Assembly (NCBI RefSeq): GCF_010669145.1
Contig: NZ_CP048632.1
Span: forward strand, 496,001-560,000
Direction of reading: 5' to 3'
DNA length: 64,000 bases
Origin: Rhizobium oryzihabitans
GTDB lineage: Bacteria > Pseudomonadota > Alphaproteobacteria > Rhizobiales > Rhizobiaceae
Part shown: positions 57,523 through 64,000 of the stretch, in pieces
Position numbering within the stretch: the first letter of the stretch is position 1
How the letters are laid out: the number at the start of each line of letters is the position of its first letter
Notes under the pieces: generated by a model
The model's database searches: none
Seen by the model: only the letters and a program-made list of their open reading frames with translations
Told to the model about the DNA's origin: nothing
Position numbers and translations under genes: made by a program

Positions 57523-57741
57523 GTGACATCGATTATCCTTTTCAAGGACAACAAGCGCGAAGGCGTTCTGGCCGCCCATCATCGGGCACGGCCTCACAAT
57601 GCCAATGACAATATTCGAAGCATGGAATTCGATATTGCCGACTATGAGCGCAACTGGTGTTCGCTTGCGGTGTTTTCACTGCTGCTGCTGGTCGGCGCGG
57701 TATCGATCGTCAGCCCGTTCTTCTCGATTTTTTCGGTGTAA
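57523..57741 (+). CDS. Small membrane protein, unknown
   Basis: A 72-residue protein from GTG 57523, seven bases after GGGAGG; a GTG at 57517 is too close to that site. A polar N-terminal half (IILFKDNKREGVLAAHHRAR) leads to one membrane helix (about residues 45-68; WCSLAVFSLLLLVGAVSIVS). The C-terminus would be periplasmic or short. No family is recognised. It lies between hom and recJ on the same strand. Confidence 0.6.
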   Translation: MTSIILFKDNKREGVLAAHHRARPHNANDNIRSMEFDIADYERNWCSLAVFSLLLLVGAVSIVSPFFSIFSV

Positions 57742-57834
57742 AACCCTGCACAGGCGTTTTTGCTTGAAAAACCCGCCATCGCCATTTAGCCCGGTGTAAG
57801 AAAAGGCGCGGATGCGCACGCACACGACAGGACG

Positions 57835-59652
57835 ATGGACAGGATGGCAATGATGGAGCCGGCCGATACCGTGGCCCGCGCATTTCTGAGCGTGGAGCGG
57901 TCGGCGACAGAACAGCGCTGGGTTTCACGGCTGGATCAGGCCGGACAGAACCGTGCGCTGGCCATGTCACAGGTCCATGCCATTCCCGAACTGATTGCAC
58001 GGGTGCTGGCCGGGCGCGGGGTGGGCGTCGATGACGCGCTGACATTCCTTGATCCCACGATCCGTTCCCTGATGCCCGATCCGCATATGCTGACTGATTG
58101 CGAAAAGGCGGCCGAAAGGCTGGTGCGCGCCATCGAGACCGGCGAAAAAGTGGCGATCTTTGGCGATTACGATGTCGACGGCGCTGCTTCTTCCGCCTTG
58201 ATGTACCGTTTTCTTGCGCATTTCGGGCTCACATCGGAAATCTACATTCCTGACCGGATTTTTGAAGGCTACGGGCCGAACCCGGCGGCGATGCAGCAGC
58301 TTGCCGCCAATGGCGCCACCCTGATCGTTACCGTCGATTGCGGTTCCACCAGCCATGAATCGCTGCAGGCGGCGAAGGATGCGGGCACCGATGTGGTGGT
58401 GATCGATCACCATCAGGTTGGCTCGGAACTGCCGCCGGCAGTCGCGCTGGTCAATCCCAACCGGGAGGACGATCTTTCGGGGCAGGGGCATCTCTGCGCT
58501 GCTGGCGTGGTGTTTCTGGTGCTGGTTGCTACCCTCAGGCTGCTGAAAGACAGGCGCAACCGGCAGGCCTTCACGCTCGATCTGCTATCGCTGTTGGATA
58601 TCGTCGCACTTGCGACCGTTTGCGATGTGGTGCCGCTAAAGGGGCTGAACCGCGCCTATGTGGTGAAGGGGCTGATTGCGGCACGCCATATGAACAATGC
58701 GGGGCTGGCGGCGCTGTTCAAGAAGGCAGGGCTGGGCGGGCCGGTGACGCCCTATCATTTCGGGTTCCTGATCGGGCCACGCATCAATGCCGGCGGCCGC
58801 ATCGGCGATGCCGCGCTCGGCAGCCGCCTCCTGACCATAGAAGACCCGTCACAGGCTGAAGTCATCGCCGAGAGGCTGGATGAGCTGAACCGCGAGCGGC
58901 AGGCCATGGAAGCCGCGATGCTGGCGGAAGCAGAAGCGGAGGCCCTGTTCGAATATGGTGACGGTTCTGGTGCTGGTGTCATCGTCACCGCCCGGGAAAA
59001 CTGGCATCCGGGTATTGTCGGCCTGCTCGCTTCGCGGCTGAAGGACCGTTTCCGCCGTCCGGCTTTTGCAATTGCTTTTGATCCCTCCGGCAAGGGCACG
59101 GGTTCCGGCCGCTCGATCAACGGTTTCGATATGGGCCGGATGGTGCGGGCTGCCGTGGATGCGGGACTGCTGGTCAAGGGCGGCGGTCACGCCATGGCGG
59201 CCGGCCTGACGGTGGAGCGCGCCAATCTCGGCAAGCTCCGGGCTTTCTTCGAGGAGGCCGCCCTCAAGACGGTGAGCGAACTGGTGGAAAGCAGCGTGCT
59301 GAAGATCGACGGCGCGATCGGCGCGTCCGGCGCGACATTGCAGCTGGTCGATCAGCTGGAGCAGGCAGGTCCTTATGGCTCCGGCCATTCCCAGCCGATC
59401 TTTGCCGTGCCAGCCCACAGGCTGCGCGATGTGCGCCTGGTCGGCACCGCCCACGTCAAGATCACGCTCGAGGCCATGGACGGCTCGCGGCTGGACGGCA
59501 TAGCATTTCGCGCCGCAGAGGCCCCTTTGGGGCAGATGCTGCTGAATGCGCGCGGCAGGTCCATCCATGTCGCGGGCACGGTGGGCGCCGATCTCTGGCA
59601 GGGCCAGAGGCGTGTGCAGCTGCGGGTTCTGGACGCGGCTTTCGCGCCCTGA
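57835..59652 (+). CDS. recJ: Single-stranded-DNA-specific exonuclease RecJ
   Basis: A 605-residue 5'-3' exonuclease acting on single-stranded DNA in recombination and mismatch repair. It has the DHH-family metal motifs: FGDYDVDGAASSALMYRFL, TVDCGST, VVVIDHHQVGSELP (the DHH triad), and the DHHA1-domain pattern GRSINGFDMGRMV..GGGHAMAAGLTV. GPRINAGGRIGDA lies between them. The start could be one of four closely spaced ATG codons (57835, 57844, 57850, 57853). It precedes the two tRNA-Glu genes, which are on the other strand. Confidence 0.96.
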   Translation: MDRMAMMEPADTVARAFLSVERSATEQRWVSRLDQAGQNRALAMSQVHAIPELIARVLAGRGVGVDDALTFLDPTIRSLMPDPHMLTDCEKAAERLVRAIETGEKVAIFGDYDVDGAASSALMYRFLAHFGLTSEIYIPDRIFEGYGPNPAAMQQLAANGATLIVTVDCGSTSHESLQAAKDAGTDVVVIDHHQVGSELPPAVALVNPNREDDLSGQGHLCAAGVVFLVLVATLRLLKDRRNRQAFTLDLLSLLDIVALATVCDVVPLKGLNRAYVVKGLIAARHMNNAGLAALFKKAGLGGPVTPYHFGFLIGPRINAGGRIGDAALGSRLLTIEDPSQAEVIAERLDELNRERQAMEAAMLAEAEAEALFEYGDGSGAGVIVTARENWHPGIVGLLASRLKDRFRRPAFAIAFDPSGKGTGSGRSINGFDMGRMVRAAVDAGLLVKGGGHAMAAGLTVERANLGKLRAFFEEAALKTVSELVESSVLKIDGAIGASGATLQLVDQLEQAGPYGSGHSQPIFAVPAHRLRDVRLVGTAHVKITLEAMDGSRLDGIAFRAAEAPLGQMLLNARGRSIHVAGTVGADLWQGQRRVQLRVLDAAFAP

Positions 59653-59779
59653 AGGGCTGCGGATCGAGCTTCAATTTCAGGGAAAAAGCGGACGGACGAA
59701 CGGCAACGATGCGCGTCTTCATTCTCATGTATCGCGTGAGGAACTTTATGTAGAATGATGATTTTATGAGAGAAGAAAG

Positions 59780-59854
59780 TGGCACGCCCTAGGGGAGTCG
59801 AACCCCTCTTTTCAGAATGAAAATCTGACGTCCTAACCGATAGACGAAGGGCGC
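59780..59854 (-). tRNA. tRNA-Glu (anticodon TTC), copy 1
   Basis: On the minus strand: acceptor GCGCCCT, T-C at positions 8-9, D-arm GTCTATCGGTTAGGAC, anticodon arm TCAGATTTTCATTCTGA (TTC), T-arm AGGGGTTCGACTCCCCT, acceptor AGGGCGT, G and encoded CCA. Pair 1-72 is G-T (G-U), otherwise a standard Glu structure. An identical copy is 545 bases to the right. Confidence 0.96.
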
Positions 59855-60324
59855 GTGCGCTTGTGGTGTGGCGCCCTTATAGTCAGGCTCCCGGTGGTCC
59901 GCAAGCGGAAAAATCGATTTTTTTCGCTTCATGACGAGTTTTTTTACGCGGAGCGGAAGGGCTGTGGAAAACCGTGATGGGAGAGGCCAAAGCTTTGAAA
60001 TAACGGCTCTATCGCTGAGTGATTTGGAGCGGTTTTTGGCTTGGTCAAATGAAGTGCACGATTACTGAAGCCTTAGCTGGCTTCAATTGATCGCTGGTTT
60101 GGCAACACGGAAATCGGGGAGGAGGGAAAGGCAAGCCGTATAATTTGCCCATTGGCATTTCGCCCGGCTCGCCTTCCATCGGGGGGACAGCATTTTAACG
60201 TACCTGCCGGCAATCGGTTCCAGCGTCGTCATCGTCGCGATGGAAAATTTGCGGATGCTCGATCGAAGAACGATCGTGACAAATCGCGTCATTGCATATC
60301 TTGAAGGGGAAACAGGAAGGCAAG
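59855..60324. other. Stretch between the two tRNA-Glu copies
   Basis: About 470 bases. The first 60 belong to the duplicated 5' flank of copy 1; the rest contains no convincing gene (one minus-strand frame at 60083-60292 has no supporting features). I see no integrase, repeat pair or other landmark. Confidence 0.5.
59876..59904 (-). promoter_or_regulatory. Promoter of tRNA-Glu copy 1
   Basis: TTGCGG (59899-59904) and TATAAG (59876-59881) on the minus strand, 17 bases apart, start about 25 bases upstream of the tRNA. Confidence 0.8.
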
Positions 60325-60399
60325 TGGCACGCCCTAGGGGAGTCGAACCCCTCTTTTCAGAATGAAAATCTGACGTCCTAACCGATAGACGAAGGGCGC
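60325..60399 (-). tRNA. tRNA-Glu (anticodon TTC), copy 2
   Basis: Identical in sequence to copy 1 over its whole length, including the encoded CCA. The upstream flank is also nearly the same (see the promoter at 60421-60449). Confidence 0.96.
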
Positions 60400-60420
60400 G
60401 TGCGCTTGTGGTGTGGCGCC

Positions 60421-60449
60421 CTTATAGTCAGGCTCCCGAAGGTCTGCAA
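60421..60449 (-). promoter_or_regulatory. Promoter of tRNA-Glu copy 2
   Basis: TTGCAG (60444-60449) and TATAAG (60421-60426), 17 bases apart, in the same position as for copy 1. Only a few bases differ between the two flanks. Confidence 0.8.
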
Positions 60450-60664
60450 GCGGAAAAATGCATGATTTGACAAAAAAATGACATGGGCCGCTACAAGCCC
60501 TGCAAAACAAGGATTCCTGTTTCGTAACAGATGGTTAAATGGTTGGCGGAGTTGATGGTTTCACCGTTTTGACGGAAGGGAAGTAATGTGGAACGACGAC
60601 TCGGTGTGGCTGTTGCTTCGCTGGGAAGGTGAGAAACCAGGGCAAATTAAACCACCCCTCGGCC

Positions 60665-60739
60665 CGTCATCCTCGCCCTTGAGGCGAGGATCCATGAGCG
60701 GGGAAGAAGTGGATCCTCGCCTCAGGGGCGAGGATGACG
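60665..60739. repeat. Short dispersed palindromic repeat
   Basis: CGTCATCCTCGCCCTTGAGG facing CTCAGGGGCGAGGATGACG; each arm is itself a hairpin. It belongs to the type also seen at 57304-57375. It lies in the 424-base gap between tRNA-Glu and aapP. Confidence 0.85.
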
Positions 60740-60767
60740 TCGAGTGTGGAGAATTGTTTGCCACCAT

Positions 60768-60793
60768 AAAAAAACGGGGCCGAAAAGGCCCCG
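60768..60793 (-). terminator. Terminator of the aapQMP operon
   Basis: On the minus strand CGGGGCC and GGCCCCG pair across TTTTC and are followed by seven T, 30 bases after the aapP stop. Confidence 0.92.
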
Positions 60794-60823
60794 CTGGATG
60801 ATGCTTTGGTGATCGCGCAGTTC

Positions 60824-61597
60824 TTAGTGCAGGATCTGGCTGAGGAACAGCCTGGTGCGCTCGTGCTGGGGATTGTCGAAGAATTCGGCGGGCGAATTCT
60901 GTTCGACGATCTGGCCCTGGTCCATGAAAATGACGCGGTTGGCGACCTGGCGGGCGAAGCCCATTTCGTGGGTCACGCACAGCATCGTCATGCCGTCTTC
61001 GGCAAGGCCGACCATGGTATCGAGCACTTCCTTGACCATTTCAGGGTCGAGCGCTGATGTCGGTTCGTCGAACAGCATGATCTTCGGCTTCATGCAAAGC
61101 GAGCGGGCGATCGCCACGCGCTGCTGCTGGCCGCCGGAGAGCTGGCCGGGGTATTTGTGGGCCTGCTCGGGAATCTTGACGCGCTTCAGATAGTGCATCG
61201 CGATTTCCTCGGCTTCCTTCTTGGGTGTCTTGCGAACCCAGATCGGCGCCAGAGTGCAGTTCTCGAGGATCGTCAGATGCGGGAACAGGTTGAAGTGCTG
61301 GAACACCATGCCAACCTCGCGCCGCACCTCGTCGATCTTTTTCAGGTCGTTGGTGAGTTCGATACCATCGACGTTGATCAGCCCCGACTGATGTTCCTCC
61401 AGCCGGTTGATGCAGCGGATCATGGTCGACTTGCCGGAACCCGAAGGGCCGGCGATGACGATGCGCTCGCCCTTCATCACCTTCAGGTTAATATCGCGCA
61501 GCACGTGGAAGTCGCCGTACCACTTGTTCATGCCGACGATTTCGATTGCCACGTCCGTAGCCGAAACGGTCAGTTTTTTTGCTTGGGTTTCTGCCAT
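60824..61597 (-). CDS. aapP: General L-amino-acid ABC transporter ATP-binding protein AapP
   Basis: A 257-residue ABC ATPase. Walker A is in [20 protein letters not shown], the Q-loop in [17 protein letters not shown], signature [15 protein letters not shown], Walker [17 protein letters not shown], and the switch His in [13 protein letters not shown]. It drives the broad-range amino-acid transporter of rhizobia. It is the last gene of aapQ-aapM-aapP, 11 bases after aapM, and is followed by a terminator. Confidence 0.96.
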   Translation of the reverse strand: MAETQAKKLTVSATDVAIEIVGMNKWYGDFHVLRDINLKVMKGERIVIAGPSGSGKSTMIRCINRLEEHQSGLINVDGIELTNDLKKIDEVRREVGMVFQHFNLFPHLTILENCTLAPIWVRKTPKKEAEEIAMHYLKRVKIPEQAHKYPGQLSGGQQQRVAIARSLCMKPKIMLFDEPTSALDPEMVKEVLDTMVGLAEDGMTMLCVTHEMGFARQVANRVIFMDQGQIVEQNSPAEFFDNPQHERTRLFLSQILH

Positions 61598-61608
61598 TTG
61601 AGCGTCCC

Positions 61609-62766
61609 TTATCGTTTATGCCCGGTGTCGAGGTGCCGTTCCATGAACAGCGAATAACGCGACATGCCGAAGCAGAATATCCAGAATACGAAGCCTGCGA
61701 AAATATAGCCAGTCATGGCCGTGACGGGTGTCGCCCAGTTCGCATCCGATTGGTTGAGTGTGACAATGCCGAGCAGGTCGAACATGCCGATGATCGAGAC
61801 CAGCGACGTGTCCTTGAAAAGCCCGATGAAGGTGTTGACGATGCCCGGAATGACCAGCTTCAGCGCCTGCGGCAGCACGATCAGCCGCGTCTTCTGCCAG
61901 TAGTTCAGGCCAAGCGAATCCGCCCCTTCATATTGTCCCTTCGGAATGGCCTGCAGGCCGCCGCGGATCACCTCCGCCATATAGGCCGAGGAGAACAGCG
62001 ACACACCGACCAGCGCGCGCAGGAACTTGTCGAAGGTCCAGCCGTCGGGCAGGAACAGCGGCAGCATGATGCTGGCGAAGAACAGGACGGTAATCAGCGG
62101 AATGCCTCTGATGACTTCGATGAAAAGCACGCAGAGCATCTTGATGACCGGCAGGTTTGACCGTCTGCCGAGTGCCAGAAGAATGCCAAAGGGCAGGGAG
62201 ACCGTGATCCCGAAGAACGACAGGATGAGGGTCACCATCAGGCCGCCCCAGAGCTGCGTTTCCACCTTAGGCAAGCCGAAGACGCCGCCGATGAGCAGGA
62301 AAAACGCAATGAAGGGCAGGATGATAAAAAGCGCCAGCGCATTCAGACGCTTGAACGGTGCCTTCGGGATGAGCATGGGCACGAGCAGGATGGCGAATGT
62401 CACCATCACGAGGATCGGACGCCAGCGCTCGTCGAGCGGGTAGCGACCGAAGACGAATTGCCCGAGCTTGGCCGAAACGAAAGCCCAGCACGCGCCGGAC
62501 TGGCCGTCCGGAAGCGCACCGCCCTGGGAGGCGGTCAGGCAGGCGATGCGATCGCTGCCGGTCCACACCGCATCTATGAACAGCCAGTCGATGACTGGCG
62601 GCAGAAGATAGGCAAGGAACGCGATGGCAATAACCGTGAGGACGGTGTCCTTCGGCGTGGCGAAGAGTTTGGTGCGAAGCCAATGGCCGATGCCGACCGC
62701 GCTCGACGGCGCGGGTTTGGCATCCTCAATGGTGTGTCGCACGAAAGCGTGATTGCTGATCGTCAT
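61609..62766 (-). CDS. aapM: General L-amino-acid ABC transporter permease AapM
   Basis: A 385-residue inner-membrane permease of the HisM family. Helices include [20 protein letters not shown] and [16 protein letters not shown] at the start, and the conserved C-terminal inner-membrane domain with [20 protein letters not shown] followed by [18 protein letters not shown], the cytoplasmic EAA-type loop that contacts the ATPase AapP. An N-terminal extension is usual in AapM. It starts three bases after aapQ ends, and its ATG is at 62766. Confidence 0.95.
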   Translation of the reverse strand: MTISNHAFVRHTIEDAKPAPSSAVGIGHWLRTKLFATPKDTVLTVIAIAFLAYLLPPVIDWLFIDAVWTGSDRIACLTASQGGALPDGQSGACWAFVSAKLGQFVFGRYPLDERWRPILVMVTFAILLVPMLIPKAPFKRLNALALFIILPFIAFFLLIGGVFGLPKVETQLWGGLMVTLILSFFGITVSLPFGILLALGRRSNLPVIKMLCVLFIEVIRGIPLITVLFFASIMLPLFLPDGWTFDKFLRALVGVSLFSSAYMAEVIRGGLQAIPKGQYEGADSLGLNYWQKTRLIVLPQALKLVIPGIVNTFIGLFKDTSLVSIIGMFDLLGIVTLNQSDANWATPVTAMTGYIFAGFVFWIFCFGMSRYSLFMERHLDTGHKR

Positions 62767-62769
62767 CGA

Positions 62770-63966
62770 TTATCTCTCCACCAGGGCCATTTTCGCATTG
62801 AACCAGTTCATGACCACGGCCGTGAGCAGGGACAGCGAGAGATAGATGACCAGCCAGATCGCAACGACTTCAACCGCCTGTCCCGTCTGGTTCAGGATCG
62901 TGCCACCGATGGAGACGATGTCGGCGAAACCGACAGCGACCGCCAGCGAGGAGTTCTTGGTCAGGTTGAGATATTGGCTCGTCAGCGGCGGAATGATGAT
63001 GCGCATTGCCTGCGGAACGACGATCAGACGTGTCGTCGTGCTTTGGCGAAGGCCCAGTGCTTCCGCTGCCTCGGTCTGCCCCTTTGCCACGGCCTTGATG
63101 CCGCCGCGAACGATCTCGGCGATGAAGGAGGCGGTGTAGAAGGAGAGCGCCAGAAACAGCGACATGAATTCAGGTGCGACGACCGCGCCGCCCGAGAGGT
63201 TGAACCGCCCGGCAATCGGATAGTCGAATGTCAGCGGTGAGCCAAGCGCGAGGAATGTCGCGAGCGGCAGGCCGATGATGAGAAGCGTGACCGTTATTCC
63301 GGTGCGGAACTGCTGGCCGGTTTTTTCCTGCCTCGCCTTTGCCCAGCGGTAAACGAAGAAACTGATGACGATGGCTACCAGGAAGGCAAGCGGAATGAGC
63401 CACGTGCCTTCGCCCCAGAGGGGCTTCGGAAAGAAGAAACCGCGATTGTTGAGGTAGCTTCCGAGCGGAAATTCCAGAGAATCGCGCGCCTGCGGCAGGA
63501 CGGAAATGACGCCCTTGTACCAGAAGAAGATGACAAGCAGGGGCGGGATGTTGCGGAAGATTTCCACATAGGCCTGCGCGAGCTTCGAGATCAGCCAGTT
63601 GCTCGAAAGTCTCGCGATACCGACGATGAAACCGATGATCGAGGCGGCGATGATGCCGAAAAATGCGACCTGGATCGTGTTGAGAATGCCAACGAGCAGC
63701 GCCCGGCCATAGGTCGCATCGCTGGTATAGGCGATGAGCGACTGGCCGATATCGAAACCGGCTCTTCCGTTGAGGAAGCCGAAGCCGGATGAGATATTTG
63801 CCCGTTGAAGATTGGTGATCGTGTTCGTCACGATGACCCAGACGAAAGCGGTCAGGATGACGACTGTCAGAACCTGATAGAATATGCCGCGTATGCGTGG
63901 ATCATAGATAAGTGACGACGCGCTTTGCGCGCGCGATCGTTGCGAACTGACCGCGTTGCCTGCCAT
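62770..63966 (-). CDS. aapQ: General L-amino-acid ABC transporter permease AapQ
   Basis: A 398-residue inner-membrane permease, starting at ATG 63966 (MAGNAVSSQRSRAQ; AAAGG five bases upstream; a GTG two codons earlier is possible). One helix (GIFYQVLTVVILTAFVWVIV) precedes the permease domain, with QVAFFGIIAASIIGFIVGIA, and the EAA-type loop IVRGGIKAVAKGQTEAAEAL. It pairs with AapM. The binding-protein gene aapJ usually lies directly upstream and would be off the right edge, so the operon is probably incomplete here. Confidence 0.95.
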   Translation of the reverse strand: MAGNAVSSQRSRAQSASSLIYDPRIRGIFYQVLTVVILTAFVWVIVTNTITNLQRANISSGFGFLNGRAGFDIGQSLIAYTSDATYGRALLVGILNTIQVAFFGIIAASIIGFIVGIARLSSNWLISKLAQAYVEIFRNIPPLLVIFFWYKGVISVLPQARDSLEFPLGSYLNNRGFFFPKPLWGEGTWLIPLAFLVAIVISFFVYRWAKARQEKTGQQFRTGITVTLLIIGLPLATFLALGSPLTFDYPIAGRFNLSGGAVVAPEFMSLFLALSFYTASFIAEIVRGGIKAVAKGQTEAAEALGLRQSTTTRLIVVPQAMRIIIPPLTSQYLNLTKNSSLAVAVGFADIVSIGGTILNQTGQAVEVVAIWLVIYLSLSLLTAVVMNWFNAKMALVER

Positions 63967-64000
63967 AGGCACCTTTCCCTTTTATATGCTCTTTGCGAGC

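Noticed and set aside
59915-60320. Remnant of a mobile element between the two tRNA-Glu copies
   Set aside because: tRNA genes are common integration sites and the duplication suggested an att pair, but no integrase, transposase or direct-repeat ends are visible and the duplicated part includes the promoter, which fits simple tandem duplication.

Overview
The window looks like chromosomal DNA of an Agrobacterium-type member of the Rhizobiaceae. The clearest signs are a complete acpXL-fabZ-KAS-KAS-adh-lpxXL cluster (very-long-chain hydroxy fatty acid for lipid A), a divergent fnrN/hemN pair around an FNR-type box, the general amino-acid ABC transporter genes aapQ-aapM-aapP, a class II (plant-type) DAHP synthase, and several rhizobial-style palindromic intergenic repeats. 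Almost everything reads as core chromosome. I see no insertion sequence, prophage, CRISPR array or integrase.

Layout. 1-8 kb is the most accessory-looking part: small unknown genes (one behind a LexA-type SOS box), two secreted unknowns, an AT-rich spacer, tRNA-Lys(CTT), a small GlsB/YeaQ-like membrane protein, a large DUF3772-MscS channel, and a membrane/secreted pair of unknown function. 8-18 kb holds a dimethylglycine/sarcosine dehydrogenase-like flavoprotein, a tandem-receiver response regulator, a phospholipase D-type enzyme, a chemotaxis receptor, an arsR-AHSA1-clpP operon and a nucleotide-sugar-epimerase-like protein. 18-35 kb is housekeeping: parE, a hydrolase, tpiA, secG, pyrG, an unknown gene in AT-rich surroundings, fumC, an L,D-transpeptidase, gph, rpiA, a DUF2059 protein, gor and DAHP synthase. 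35-45 kb has a TadE/TadG-like pair, sfsA-map-radC, phaC, a SHOCT-type lipoprotein, a 35-residue secreted peptide gene, fnrN and hemN. 45.7-51.4 kb is the lipid A very-long-chain fatty acid operon. 51-60 kb has a PAS protein, a TSUP permease, a nucleoside hydrolase, an AlaC-like aminotransferase, homoserine dehydrogenase, a small membrane protein and recJ. 59.8-60.4 kb carries two identical tRNA-Glu(TTC) genes, and the right end is aapP-aapM-aapQ running leftward, with aapQ starting 34 bases from the edge.

Three genes (an unknown membrane protein at 6.2-7.5 kb, gph, and hemN) are each broken by one missing base in a run of four G or C. The same error type in three unrelated genes, two of them normally conserved, points to homopolymer under-calling in the assembly at least as much as to real mutation.

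The most interesting biology I can support: a ketosynthase homologue in the lipid A cluster that lacks the active-site cysteine and sits beside a normal one; the SOS box in front of an unknown small gene; the tiny secreted-peptide gene behind a perfect 11-bp inverted repeat; a tandem-receiver regulator with a non-phosphorylatable first receiver; an almost exact tRNA-Glu duplication that includes its promoter; and a complex repeat family able to fold into cloverleaf-like structures. I did not find a clearly new multi-gene system.
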